From Clitoria ternatea (lineage: Eukaryota > Streptophyta > Magnoliopsida > Fabales > Fabaceae), in the NCBI GenBank assembly GCA_037962975.1, contig CM075670.1, positions 233,820,242-233,884,241 on the forward strand: a stretch of DNA of 64,000 bases. The letters run 5' to 3'. Positions 24,406 through 36,822 of the stretch are shown here, piece by piece (position 1 is the stretch's first letter; the number at the start of each line of letters is the position of its first letter). Under the pieces are notes generated by a model. The model did not search any database. It saw only the letters and a list, made by a program, of their open reading frames with translations, and had not been told where the DNA came from. Position numbers and translations under genes: made by a program.

Positions 24406-25817
24406 GATGGCGACTCCACTGGGGAAAATTAGAGAGAGTCAGGCCAGTTTGATTGGAAGCGCATGTTTTTATATGTAGCCTTTATTTTCTTTGATTTCTT
24501 CCCTTGTTTTTATTTTCTAGCGACTGTTGTAAACGTTCATTCTTATTTCAATCGTATCTCGTTATTTGTTTCATTATCAATATTTGTATAATTGTCGAAC
24601 CTTAGGGTAGAGGACTATGTTACTTTTTTGTAATTATTGAACCCTAGGGTAGATGACCTTGTATATTTGTTTTGTGTTTGTTCTTTGTGCAGAATGGGGT
24701 AAGGTAAAAGGTATTGAATGCCCTTTCACACACTACACTCACATTTTTGCACACACTGATGAGTGGCGCCCTATACCTGGGCCCTAAATGAAGCTTAAGT
24801 TAGGAAAGGTTAGTAACGGAATCGTATGGGATGTACTTCCTATCCGGTGTTCGTAAGAACCTCAACTAGAGTTTGACCTTTCATGATGTTTGTAACTAGT
24901 AGACTCCCTACTGTTGCGGCCATGTCATGAATAGGATCTTGGCTGTAGTAACCTTCTATAAGTCTAGAGTAAGCCACCCAACGTGAGGAGTCACTTTTAG
25001 ACAAGCTGTAAGGCCTAGAAAAGACTTTCAAAAAATCCTGACCTAGGCCACGAAAGGGCAGACTTTACTTTACCTTACGTCATTTTCAATTCCCTGTTAA
25101 TCCAAATGGGTGAACCATTTAATTGCCAAAGGATTATGTTACTTCAAAAATAATGACTCGCTTTTCTTGAAAAAAACTGGTAATCTTTTAATGCGTAGAT
25201 AGTTCTCTATTCGTCGTGTACTTCTAAGTCCTTAGTCATAAGTTTCCTTAGTCGTCAAAAGAAGAAGAAAAGGAAAATAATTTTTACTTCCCTCCAACTG
25301 GGGCATTATTGACGATTAAGGAACTTATGGTCCTCTAGACTTGAACCTGTACGAGTTTTAGAAATCACTGCTTCCCCAAGTAAAATTGCTTTACGTTAAA
25401 TCAATGGGGAAGTACCGGTCTCAAAACATGACAGTAACTAATTTCTCTTCCTTATCCTCATTTTCGTTGAAGGCTATTCAAAACTTAACGAATACCCTTT
25501 GAGTATCTGTGGAAGTTAACATAGGATTAAATTCATGAGATGAGGGCTGTGGTCGCCTGAACAAAATGTTTGAGCTTAAGGCTCCCGCCTCAGAATGAAG
25601 TATTTCTTCTATCTTCACAATTATCCTGTATTAATTTCCATGTTTACCATACCTAGCACTTTTGAACGATAAGTTCTAAGGGATGGTCAAAGGATGCTTG
25701 TTAAGGCCTGTGATTGCTTCCCACGACATTCTCCTTCCTTCTGTTTCCACCTGACATTTCTTATTTTTCTTTCAAAGACATCGAAAGACACCCTTACTAG
25801 ACTTTCAAAAGAGACTC
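24406..25817 (+). promoter_or_regulatory. Ogre-like primer-binding site and 5' leader
   Basis: TGGCGACTCCACTGGGGA is at 24408-24425, a primer site usually assigned to tRNA-Arg in Ogre/Tat elements. The following 1.4 kb up to the gag start holds no ORF with a recognisable domain. Autonomous Ogre elements often carry an extra ORF here, but I cannot see one. Confidence 0.75.
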
Positions 25818-26966
25818 ATGGCTGAAAGAGAGTAAGAAATTGAAAACCTCAGGAGTGAAGTTAACCAGCTAAAGGAGCAAGTGGCAGAGATGACCAGACT
25901 TTTAGAAAATAAGATCATAGAAGGGGAACCCTCTGCGGGTATCAAGAATGATCAACATTTACCAACCACCCCACTCCATCCTCCTGGACTGAAAAAAATG
26001 CAAATTCCCTCTTCCATGACACCTCCCATTACTATCAATAGGACCGACCCCATTATTGACCCTCAAACAACCTATGGCATGTCTTATACACCACAACACG
26101 CTTTCCTGGGCTCAAACAACAACCTGCCCTATGTAGTACCCTCAAAATACTCTCCCCCGTTCCATAACCAACAAGAGGATCATGATTTACAAACAATGAA
26201 CCCCCATATTTCACAATCCTCCCAGTCGCCTGGGGCACCTATCACGAGAATATCTGCATCAGGAGATAAGAGGAAAAGAAAAAGGGATGCTAATTCCACT
26301 TCCTATAACCAAAAAAGGGCCCAACCCAGACTAATGACTCATACTTCCTTTTAACCTGCCAATCTCCCTACACCTTACATGGCCACCACCACCCCTGACC
26401 AGGGCTCCAATCTTTTCCCATCCCAGCTTTACTTTCGTCCGTATATCCCTCAAACACCTTCTCATTCTTATTTGCCTGCTATTAAAGCCTCTCTTCCATA
26501 ACCTTACTGTCCCCCATTAGGGCAGACTCAGCCACCTAATCCAGACCGAAGCACAATAAAACCCATTGATAGTCGAACACCGGTCCGGTTTGACCCCATT
26601 CCCATAACCTACATAGAACTTTTGCCTCACCTTATCCGTAGTTCCCTTGCGGTACCCTGTCCATTAAAACTGATGGTTTCTCCTTACCCCAAAGGTTATA
26701 ATCCTAATACCCAATGTGATTACCATGCTGGAGCCCCAGGGCACTCTACTGAGGACTGTTATGCCTTAAAATTCAAAGTGAGGGATCTTATTAAAGCCAA
26801 GTGGCTAGATATCCAGGAAGAGAGTCCCAATATAATCATAAACCCTAGGTCTAACCATGAGAATCCTGGGATCAATATGATAAGAAGGGACTGGGGGTAT
26901 GGAGAGGATGCAAGCTTTGTGATTTGCACGCCAAGTCGAGAGGTTCATGACCAGGAGACCACCTAG
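25818..26966 (+). pseudogene. gag: Ogre-type gag remnant with zinc-knuckle region
   Basis: A single frame runs from Met 25818 (MAERE, then a stop at 25833) to 26966. Further stops are at 26352 and 26499. The N-terminus is a short coiled coil (NLRSEVNQLKEQVAEMTRLL). It is followed by a Pro/Ser-rich stretch and a basic patch (KRKRKRD). The C-terminus has the Ogre gag signature: RSSLAVPCPLKLMVSPYPKGY, CDYHAGAPGHSTEDC and LKFKVRDLIKAKWL. The central capsid domain expected between the basic patch and the C-terminal part is absent, so about 380 codons remain where Ogre gag is usually longer. The frame has stayed consistent despite three nonsense codons. Confidence 0.82.
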
Positions 26967-27158
26967 CTCTTTACGACTTTAAACTTCTATTTTTTATGAC
27001 TTTTCAACCCAAACGCTTTGCCTAAGGCATTGGGATATTTAATGTAATAAGGGCAAAAGCATATCTTTATCATTTCAGGTTTTTCTCAATGAATGCGTAT
27101 CAAATTTCAAAATGTTTCCGTTTGCTTCCCTTATTTGTTTTAACTTTCCCTTTATCCA

Positions 27159-27353
27159 TTGGCTCTCTTTTATTTTTCCTCCTTCTCTTTGCCGTCATAC
27201 ACTAAAAAAAAACATCCATCCAAAAATGATCCTTCTGAGAACAATGAGATCACAATCCTATTTAGTAACTTTGACCACCTGGTTGATCACGCTGACGAAG
27301 AGGGTACCAAAGACGAAAGTCCCTTGGCCGAATTAACCAGGATGTTTGAATAA
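27159..27353 (+). pseudogene. Fragment of Ogre pol upstream of RT
   Basis: The residues SNFDHLVDHADEEGTKDES and PLAELTRMFE resemble the conserved linker before RT in Ogre/Tat polyproteins (…NFD.P.DQ.E…LP.EL.RM.E). RT itself does not follow. The next frame (27381-27575) has no domain I recognise. This marks where pol was deleted. Confidence 0.55.
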
Positions 27354-29310
27354 GGGTCACCTAGCTCTATCCAAAAGCGTTTGACAAGGTCAGCACACGG
27401 AGTGAAGATGACTCACAAACAACTGGAAAATCGATTGAATCACCTTAGAAGACATTATAGTATGATGGTAGCTCAGTCTGGTGACATAAAAGTCTACATG
27501 AATGAAGATAGTGCCAGACTCCATAATAGCATATCTACCCTTCAAGAAAGTGTTAGTATTGACCAACGTGGATGACAGAGGCTTGCTAAGGCCCATGAAT
27601 GTAAACATGGTCAAGAAACACTCTGCCAAAAAGAAAAAAAATTGATTAAGAAAAAAAATAAAAAAAACAAAAAAACAAAAAAGGAGTTAAGGTTGGTGCC
27701 CTACGCATATACCAATTGGGGTAAGCTGATTCATAAATCAAACCATCACTTTTCCATATGGGGGCATAAATGTTATCAAGCTAAGAACGCGACAAAAACG
27801 ATATTCCTTTCATACCAGTATAGCCAAGGGAATGGTCTACTGTGATACCATTAATATCATAGCTCTTTGCTACATTGGCTAAGGGGAAATAAAACGGCTA
27901 GACCATAAGAAGGTACCAAGGGGGTCATTAAAAAAAAGAACAAAAAAGAACAAAAAAAAGGAAGAAAAAAATGAAGAAGAAGAAAACAATAAAAAAGAGA
28001 TGAAAAAATGAACAAAAAGATAAAGACTCGGAATGAGCCCCCTCATTGGTGCCGAAAAGGGCCCGCCTCTGTTTCCTTGGATACATGGTGTTGGGGCAAA
28101 CTTTTCTATTTAAAATAACATCTATTCCCCCATAGGATGAGACTAAATTAAGAGAGATCAAATAAGCTCATTGTCAATCAACTTAAACCTTTGTTGTGAA
28201 GGACACAACCTTGAAAAAAATATATAAAAATAAAAATAAAAATAATAAAAAATAAAAACAAAAAAAATGAAACATGTCACAAGGAGAGAAAAGCTTGCTA
28301 GGCTGAAAACCTGGAAGGGCAGCCTAGGCAAAAGTTAGAGCGACCTAGTAAGTTGAAAACCTGAATAGGCGGCTCAGGCAATAAATTGGGATCAAGATTT
28401 TGACAGAGTAATTAAAAGATTCTTGTTCGAATGGTCTGGTTCCATGTTAGGGCATAAGGATCGTAGTCCGACTACCTTTTCAGAAGTAGAGTCAAATGGT
28501 GAATTCAAAGTCGTGATGTAGGATCGAGATACACTTTGTTCTTAGCAGTTCACTGAAGGATCTATAAAATCATTCCTATTCTACCCAATTATCAATATTT
28601 CCCATACGACTCCACTTGTTTCTTTGGCTTCCCTTTTCCCACACCTGCTCAACTTGTAAATACAATCTCACCTATTTTTGACGCGTGTTTGTATTGTGAT
28701 TTTCCCTGATTTAATAAAACATATATTTTCACTTAATATATAAAAATAAGAAGGTAATGAAAATTTAAAGTCGTGAGGACAAGATGTTCCTGTTACTTGA
28801 TCTCGCCTCAAGCAATCATTATAAAGGCTGGGCCTGACATGTTTCCAAAGCTAGGGTTGCTTCATCTGCTCTGTTTCAGTCATGAGTCACCTCGAATCTC
28901 TAAGGATTGTGGTTTTGTGGGAAGTCTCTTCAAGTTCCAATTTGTTTTGCACCACTAACCTTTCTTGTAGGATGTCGCGACAAGTAGATGTGTCAAGTCT
29001 CAACTGCCAAAACTGGCACTTTCCAGGGTATATCCATTAGTCCCCAAAGCTCATTCTCATCCTCACTCATTGAAGCCGGCTCTCCTCGAGTTTCTTCTCA
29101 TAACCCACCCAAATCATTGGACAAAACACCTTTCTATGGCTGAACATGATGCCTTTCTAAGTTTCCATTGTGCTTTGAGGCTTCCATCAATACCTCGTGG
29201 TCGGAGCCGGCATCTTCTCAAGGTTTCTGTCTCGATTTATGAGGCATATTAGGGGTCACATTTCCAAAAACAAAATCAACTTGGTATATTCCAACAGTCT
29301 AGTGTATCCC
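27354..29310 (+). other. Pol-less interior of the Ogre-like element
   Basis: A-rich runs are at 27636-27690, 27926-28020 and 28205-28270. Between them are short open stretches with no recognisable domain. One (27690-27840) reads LVPYAYTNWGKLIHKSNHHF, and I cannot place it. There is no RT, RNase H or integrase motif in any frame. Confidence 0.5.
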
Positions 29311-29311
29311 G

Positions 29312-29330
29312 TTCCCCGGCAACGACGCCA
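29312..29330 (-). other. Athila-type primer-site-like sequence in reverse orientation
   Basis: The complement reads TGGCGTCGTTGCCGGGGAA, which matches the Athila-like primer sites at 47026 and 57722 at most positions. It lies alone inside the Ogre-like interior, so it is probably a captured fragment. Confidence 0.5.
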
Positions 29331-29414
29331 AGTACGGTTTAATTTGGACGGGACGTCCTGTTAACCCACAAATCTTTCAAATATGGGATTTTACCCCCAA
29401 GTCTATCATTCCTC

Positions 29415-30800
29415 TCCAAAACTGGGGCATCACCCCAAATCTTTTTAGTCAAAGGGCAATCCCCCGAAGTCCTCCCGATCTTCCAAACTGGGGCATCTCC
29501 CCAGATTTCTCTTCTATTCAAGGGGCGGTACCCTGAATTTCCAAGTAGCTCAAGCTAGGGCATCTCTCCATATTTCTCTTCCATTCAAGAAGCAACACCC
29601 TTAGATTCTCCAGTATCTCCAAAACTGGGGCATCACCCCAAATCTTTTCAGTCAAAGGGCAGTCCCCCAAAGTCCTCCCAATCTTCCAAACTGGGGCATC
29701 TCCCCACGTTTCTATTCTCTCTCAGTCAGGGGGCAGCATCACAACTTCTTTTAATCTTTCAAAAAAAAAACTGGGGCATCACCCCAGATCCTTCTCCTAG
29801 CCAAGGGGCAGTACCCTAAATCTTTCAACCTTTCCAAAAAAACTGGGACATCACCCCGGATCCAATCCCAATCAAAGGGCAGTACCCCGAACCACCAAAT
29901 CCTTCCCCAGTGGAACTATACTTCCCAAACAACTCAAACTGGGGCATCACCCAGATTTCTTTGTCAGTCTAGGGGCAGTACCCCAAATTCCTAAATAACT
30001 CAAACTGGGATATCTCCCAGGGTTCTTCTCTCCCAGTCAAGGGGCAGTTTCCCCCATGATTCTTTCAAATCATGTCAAATTGGGGAACCTCCCCCAGGTC
30101 ATTATCTTTTGTCAACCCAAGGGTAGTACCCCGCGCTCCCAAAAAGTTCAAACTAGGGCATCACCCCAGGCCTTTCTCTATCAAAGGGGAGCACCCCTAG
30201 CTTCTTCAATCTCCTAACTGGGGCATTGCCCCAGGTCTACTCTCTCAATCAAGGAGTAGTACCCATAAAATCTTTCAATCCTTCTAAAATTGGGGTATCA
30301 CCCCAGATCCTTCCTCCGTTCAAGGGGAAATACCCCTAACTCCTTCAGCCGGATTTCCCAAACTAGGACAGTTCCCCCGGTTCCTTTTCTCTCCCAGTCA
30401 AGGGGCAGTACCCCGAATCACCCAAAACAGCTTAAACTGGGGCATCCCCAGATTTTTCTCCTCCAGCAAGCCCGCCACACATCCCGGTGGACCCCAGATC
30501 TCTCTCCCAGTCAAGAGGCGGTATCTTGAATCACTAAACAGATTAAATTGGGGCATCACCCCAAATCTTCCTAGTCAAAGGGCAGTTTCCCCTAAATCCC
30601 TTTAATTTTCCTTACTGGGGCGTCGCCCTAGGTCTACTCTCTTAATCAAGGAGCAGTACCCCAAGGTTCTTTCAATCATGTCCTAACTGGGGCATCACCC
30701 AGGTCACATCTTTCAGTCAAGGGGCAGTTCCCCGTGATTCTTTCAATCATGTTCTAACTGGGGCATCTCCCTAGATTCCTCTTTCAGTCAACCGAGAGGC
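29415..30800 (+). repeat. Tandem array of ~74-bp units carrying two small hairpins each
   Basis: About 19 units can be counted by the phrase CTGGGGCAT (29419, 29494, 29625, 29690 and so on to 30759), with spacings of roughly 60-110 bp. The typical unit has CTGGGG-CATCA-CCCCAG, a 6-bp stem with a 5-base loop. It also has GGGG-CAGTA-CCCC, a 4-bp stem with a 5-base loop. The array lies in the 3' part of the Ogre-like interior. Confidence 0.85.
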
Positions 30801-30807
30801 AACACAC

Positions 30808-32045
30808 TCACCTTTACCTTCTAGTCATGGGACAAATGGCACCCTTTACCTTCTAGTCACGGAACAAATGGCATCCTTTACCTTCCAGTCGCCGGACAAA
30901 TGGCACCCTTTACCTTTCAGTCGCCGAACAAATGGCACCCTTTACCTTCCAGTCGCTGGATAAATGACACCCTTTACCTTCCAATCACCGAACAGATGGC
31001 ACTATTTACCTTCCAGTCGCCGAACGAATGGCACCCTTTACCTTTCGGTCACCGGACAAATGGCACCCTTTACCTTCCAGTCGCCGAACAAATGGCACCC
31101 TTTACCTTCCAGTCGCCGAACAAATGGCACCCTTTACCTTTTAGTCGCTGAACAAATGACACCCTTTACCTTTCAGTCGCCGGACAAATGACACCCTTTA
31201 CCTTCCAGTCGTCGAACAAATGGCACCCTTTACCTTCCAGTCACGAACAAATGGCACCCTTTACCTTCCAGTCAACCGAGAGGCAACACCCTCACCTTTA
31301 CCTTCCAGTCGCCAGATAAATGATACCTTTTACCTTCTAGTCGCCGAACAAATGGCACCTTTTACGTTCCCGTCGCCAGACAAATGGCACCCTTTACCTT
31401 CCAGTCAACCGAGAGGCAACACCCTCACCTTTACCTTCCAGTCGCCAGACAAATGACACCTTTTACCTTCTAGTCGCCGAACAAATGGCACCCTTTACCT
31501 TCCTGTCGCCAGACAAATGGCACCCTTTACCTTCCAGTCAACCGAGAGGCAACACCCTCACCTTTACCTTCCAATCGCTGGATAAATGGCACCCTTTACC
31601 TTCCAGTCACCGAACAAATGGCACCCTTTACCTTCCAGTCGCTGGATAAATGACACCCTTTACCTTCCAGTCGCTGAACAAATGACACCCTTTACCTTCC
31701 AGTCGCCGGTCAAATGGCACCCTTTACCTTCCAGTCGCCGGACAGATGGCCCCTTTTACCTTCCAGCCGAACAAATGGCACCCTTTACCTTCCAGTCATG
31801 AAACAAATGGCACCCTTTAATTTCCAGTCGCCGAACATATGGAACCCTTTACCTTCTAGTCGCCGGACAAATGGCACCCTTTACCTTCCAGTCGCCAGAC
31901 CAATGACACCCTTTACCTTCTAGTCGCTGGACAAATGGCACCCTTTACCTTCCAGTCACTGAACAAATGGCACCTTTTACTTTTCTAGTTGCCTAACAAG
32001 GCTCCCTTTTCCTTCCAGTCGCCGAATGAGGTACCCTTTATTTCC
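30808..32045 (+). repeat. 32-bp minisatellite with 37-bp variant units
   Basis: The basic unit has CAAATGGCACCCTTTACC and then TTCCAGTCGCCGAA, 32 bp in total, repeated about 35 times. A 37-bp variant, starting AACCGAGAGGCAACACCCTC, appears near 30789, 31275, 31406 and 31540. The last three are 131-134 bp apart, close to one variant plus three basic units. The ORFs here (MAPFTFQSPNKWH repeats) are products of the repeat and not genes. Confidence 0.93.
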
Positions 32046-32218
32046 AGTCTACCAAGGGTCAACCCCAATCTTTTCATCTCCGGTCAATTGAGAATTGGCC
32101 CCCAATGCTCTCACCTCCTGTTAACTGAAAGACAATCCTTTCGCTTCCTATATCCAAAAAGATAATTCCCAGTTAACCACTTCCTGCTGAAACTGATGCA
32201 CTGCCCCAATTCTTTTTA

Positions 32219-32312
32219 CTCAAAAAAATAAAAAAAAACACAAAAAACACACAAAAAAACAAAAAAAACAAAAAAAAAAAAAGAAAAGAAAAAAAAGAAG
32301 AAAAAAAAGAAC
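32219..32312 (+). repeat. A-rich low-complexity run
   Basis: It is nearly pure A with scattered C and G. The rest of 32046-32975 has no recognisable gene. It ends in the purine tract GAAAAAGAAGTAAAGAGGGG, four bases before the 3' LTR, which should be the polypurine tract. Confidence 0.8.
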
Positions 32313-32975
32313 GATGTTGACACTAGCCTGAAAAGGGTTTCAACTACGACTAAGGTTGAAGGCAAGAGAAAACAGGACGGCATCCAAGAATGGTGTCATG
32401 GCCTCTACGTCGGTTAGAACCAGATGCACTTGGTTCGATTTGGTGATAAGGAAAGATATTAGCTCAATTCAGTTGGACGTTATTAAAGGACGATGTGGGT
32501 TTTATTGATTCAGAATTCAAGTTTAATTGATGAGATTAGACGATGTTATTTCAAGTTATTATTTATCATACGTCGGTCACAGATCAATCATGGCATTCTT
32601 GGAAATTTTAAAAAATAGAGGCAGATGTGAAAAATGCACTTCATTAAATAGGAAAAAGGAACAATGGCCTTATAAAAAGTTTGACTCCAGAGCTTATCCC
32701 AGAACAAGGCTATCAGAAAGGAAAAAACATTCTAAGTCCTAGTGCTTGGGGAGTCCTGACTGGCGACAGTAGCTGTCCTCTCAGAATTTTCTGACACCAT
32801 CCTCAGCTCCATGCTTTAGCCCGTGGGGAGAGGCAGAGGTTCATGGGGAATATCCCTTTAGATTAAGAGGTCCCACCTGACCCCTACATCGGTATTCATA
32901 TCTTTACTTCCTTTTCACTTCAAAAACACAGAAGCTTTGTGTTTCTCTTGTGAAAAAGAAGTAAAGAGGGGCATC

Positions 32976-35900
32976 TGTGAACACCTATTTCGGTCCGGTC
33001 AATTTTTACTAAGAATGGGGAGTTCTGTTGCTTGGAACCCCTTCTTTCTATTCTTGCTCGGGTGTGCCTTAAGAATTACCGAGAGCTTATTCTCGGGTGT
33101 GCCTTAAAGATCGCCCAGAATTTGTGCTCAGGCTCATTTTTAAAATTGCCGAGAGCTTGTGCTCGGGTTCCCCTTCAAGATTGTCTTCGACTCCGAGTGA
33201 TATTCCCAGGTGAAAGGATTTCCGAAAGAGGACTGAACTTCGACTCCGAATGATCATTTCCGAGTAAGCACCTCCGAATGATCATTTCTGAGTAGGGTGT
33301 CTCCGAGTGAGACGTTGCCGAGTGGGATGTCTCTGAGTGAGGCATTTTCGAGTGGGCTGCTTCCAAGGGAGTTACTTCTGAATGAAGAAAGGCTCTGACT
33401 CTAAATGAATACCTTTCGGGTAGAAACTCTTTTAAGTTCTATATTTCTGAATGATCATCTCCGAGTAGGGTGACTCCAAATGATCATTTCTGAGTAGGGT
33501 GTCTCCGAGTGAGCCGTTGCCGAGTGGGATGTCTCTGAGTGAGGCATTCTCTGAGTGGGCTGCTTCAAAGGGAGCTACTTCCGAATGAAGAAAGACTCTA
33601 ACCATGAATGAATACCTTTCGAGTAGAGGCTCTCCCAAGTTCTATACTTCCGAGTAGGATGTCTCTGAGTGCGGTATTTTCGAGTGGGATGCTTTCAAGG
33701 GAAATACTTCCGAGCAAAGAAAGGCCCTGACTATGAAGAGTACTTTTCGGACAAAGATATATCCGAGTGAGGTGTCTTCGACTGAGATATTTCTGAGTGG
33801 GTCATTCTCAAGGGAATTACTTCCAAGCAAAGAAAGGCCCTGACTATGAAGAGTACTTTTCAGACAAAGATATATCCGAGTCAGGTGTCTCCGACTAAGA
33901 TATTTCTGAGTGGGTTATTCTCAAGGGAATTACTTCCGAGCAAAGAAAGGCTCTGACTATGAATGGGTACTTTTTGGGCCGAGATGTTGCCGAGTGAGGT
34001 GTCCCCGATTGAGATATTTCCGAGTGGGTCATTCTCGAGGGAATTACTTCCGAGCAAAGAAAGGCCCTGACTATGAAGAGTACTTTTCGAACAAAGATAT
34101 ATCCGAATAAGGTATCTCTAAGTGGGATATTTTCGAGTGGGTTATTCTCGAGGGAATTACTTCCGAGCAAAGAAAGGCCCTGACTATGAAAAGTACTTCT
34201 CAAACAAAGATATATCCGAGTAGGTTGTCTCTGAGTGAGATATTCCCGGGTGGATCGATTCTGAATGCAGAAAGGCTGACTATGAATGAGTAATTTTTGG
34301 GAAAGATATATCCGAGTGGTTTGCCTCTGAGTAATACATTTTTGAGTGGGTCATTTTCAAGGGAATTACTTCCGAGTGAAGAAAGGCTTTGACTTCGAAT
34401 GAGTATTTCTCAGGTATAGAGATTTCCGAATGGATAATTCCCGGGTGGATCGATTCTGAATGAATACTTTTTGGGCAGATACGCTTCCAAATTCCATAAT
34501 TTTTGAGTGGTTTAATTCTGAGAGAAGTACTTTCGAGCGATGAAAGGCTTTGATTTCAAATGAGTACCTCTCGGGCGGAGACGCATTCGAGTAAGGAATT
34601 CCCAAGTGAATCAATGAAAAATGGCTGACTTCAAAGGAGCTTTTCGGCCAGAGATATATCCGAGTGAAATATTTCTGAGTGGGTCACTTTCGAGGGAAGA
34701 AAGGCTATTGGCTTTAAATGAGTGCTTCAAGAAGAAATATTTCCGAGCGAATCATCTCCGAGTGAAGCGATTCTGAACAAAAAGAAGCTCTGATGATTAC
34801 TTCTCGGAAAGAGATGTTTCCGAGTCAATAATTTTTGAGTTCAAGCATTCACACCGAGTAATTTCCACCGAGAATGGATACTGACAGACAGCGATCCGGG
34901 CCATAAGAAGAACACCGGCCCAGGTATGAGGAATACCGATCTGAGCCAACGGAAGAGACATTATTCCTAAGACCATCCAAGTGAGACCGGTGTCTTCTCT
35001 TATCCGACGTGGGAAGTCGCTTTCATGAACTTGATAATAGACCCATGTGACACCATTCGAGGAGTCCGATTGCCCATGCTGACTTGGAATCGCGCCATCC
35101 AAGTTGATCCTCGAATCCTGGGGGCGGCTGACAACAAACAAAATTGAAAATAATAAAAATCACTCACCGGCCGCTGTTCCCCATAATTGTTGGTGACCAG
35201 GCTGTCTCTCCACTACATACTTGGATCTGGTGGAAGCTTCAACTGTCTAAGTGGAATCACACCATCCAAGTTGATCCTCGAATCCTGGGGGCGGCTGACA
35301 ACAAACAAAAATAAAAATAATAAAAAATCACTCACCAGCCGTTGTTCCCCATAATTGTCAATGGCCAGGCTGTCTTTGAGCTGTCCACATGCACCACCCA
35401 GAAGCCTCTATAAATGCCTCAGCTGAAGAGGCACAAGGGAAGCATCTTGAATCCTGGAACCTCTGGCAAAAAATTTACTCCGGCGTCCTAAATCTGAAAT
35501 CAAGAAACTTGTCCCCAACCTACATTCTCTTTTCTTCGAAACAGAAGCACCAGTCCCGTTCCTGTTTGTTGGACCTCAGAACCTCCTTAGTCTGTCTAAA
35601 CCCCATACTGCTCATAACACCATTGAATCCTACACCATCTCTTCATCCAAATACATTTTCACTATTGAGTCCTACACCGACCCATATTTGCACCCCGATT
35701 CCTCCCAGGTCCACTCCACACCGATCCACATTTGTACTCCGGTCCTCAACGTCCTCACCACACGAGTTTTGTTCTGTCTCTTTGGTTTTGTTTTTTTATA
35801 TTATTGTTTATTCTTCTACCAAATTTGTAATCTTTGTTGAATCTGTTCTCTTGTTTAAGTTTATTCCATTAAATTTCTTTTATTTTGCTTTGTAACTAGT

Positions 35901-36822
35901 AATAACAAAAAGAAATAAGTGTTTTCTGTGTGTTCTTTCAAATCCAAAAAATATAAAAATTGTCTTTAGGCAGTGTCGTATGGAAGTACTTCCGTCTACA
36001 CTACTTTCTTAGAACTTGTACACGTGTGAAGAACTTCGCCTTGTATGGGTCTTTTCCAAGGACATTATCCACCACCAACTTCCTAATTTTTCCTGAAAGC
36101 CATTATCGAGAACTACGTAACCCTGATTTCTCGACGACTCAAGAATACGTAGGAGCGGGACTTAACTCCTATCGGGCCCATCTTTCTTTTTCATTTTTTT
36201 ATGTTTTTTTGTAATTATTACGTTCTTATCACTTCCACGAAAACCAATTTAGACGTGACGTCTTGTTGATTTTCCCTCATTTTTGGTTGACCATCATCAC
36301 GACTCATAAGGAAAGGGATGCTTAGGACGAGACATCCTGTTTATCCCTTTCTCATTTCTGACCTCATATTTTGATTAAAGGATGACTAATTTAGACGTGA
36401 CGTCTTGTTAGCATTCTTCCTTTTCCCTGTCTTGTACCGAAGCCGAGGGTAATTTGGACGAGACGTCCTATTGACCTTGCTTCGACACTTCATGTTTGTT
36501 TAGTTTGTTCCCTTTGTTTTTTTTACACAAAGTACAATAATAAAAAGGAAGAAATAAAACATCTTTTGTAAGGCTATTTATGTTGCGCATTTCCAATCTT
36601 GGTACTATTTTTGACAGGCGATGTAGGGTGCTAATACCTTCCCTACTCGTAACCGACTCCCGAACTTGAATCTCACCTTTTTTAACCAGTGCTTTGTTAA
36701 AAGTTTTTTCCCAATGTTTTTCCTGTGAATAAAAATGTTGGTGGCGACTCCCTGTTTTGTTTTAACCTTCTTTTTCCTGTTACAAGGGTCGGCCGCGCCG
36801 CCGCGATCATCCGGTCGTGACA
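32976..36822 (+). repeat. 3' LTR of the Ogre-like element
   Basis: It is 3847 bp and pairs with 20559-24405, with the same CCGAGTG array, TATAAATG box (35409-35416) and GACGTC motifs. It ends ...GTCGTGACA and is followed by TACAA, close to TACAG before the 5' LTR. The 168-codon ORF at 35389-35895 overlaps the TATA region and is poorly kept in the other LTR. Confidence 0.92.

Larger units (their letters stand above)
20559..36822 (+). mobile_element. Non-autonomous Ogre/Tat-like Ty3/gypsy element, 16.3 kb
   Basis: Two 3847-bp LTRs (20559-24405 and 32976-36822) start TGTGAA(T/C)ACCTATTTCGG. Directly after the first is TGGCGACTCCACTGGGGA, the primer-site type of Tat/Ogre elements. The gag remnant has the Ogre-type knuckle CDYHAGAPGHSTEDC. 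Flanks TACAG and TACAA agree at four of five bases. Almost all of pol is missing from the 8.6-kb interior, which instead holds leader, gag remnant, A-rich stretches and two tandem arrays. In a ~190-bp sample the LTRs differ at about seven sites, so this copy is clearly older than the Sirevirus-like one. Confidence 0.9.

Noticed and set aside
27928..28161. Phe-rich minus-strand ORF
   Set aside because: It is the complement of an A-rich run and is low complexity.
31000..31900. CRISPR-like appearance of the 32-bp repeats
   Set aside because: Units are directly adjacent with no unique spacers, and the sequence is plant nuclear DNA.
30900..31923. Repetitive ORFs with MAPFTFQSPNKWHPLPSS
   Set aside because: They are translations of the 32-bp minisatellite, with no independent coding signal.
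35389..35895. 168-codon ORF in the 3' LTR of the Ogre-like element
   Set aside because: Its counterpart in the 5' LTR is only 87 codons with a different start, and no domain is seen. It overlaps the promoter region.
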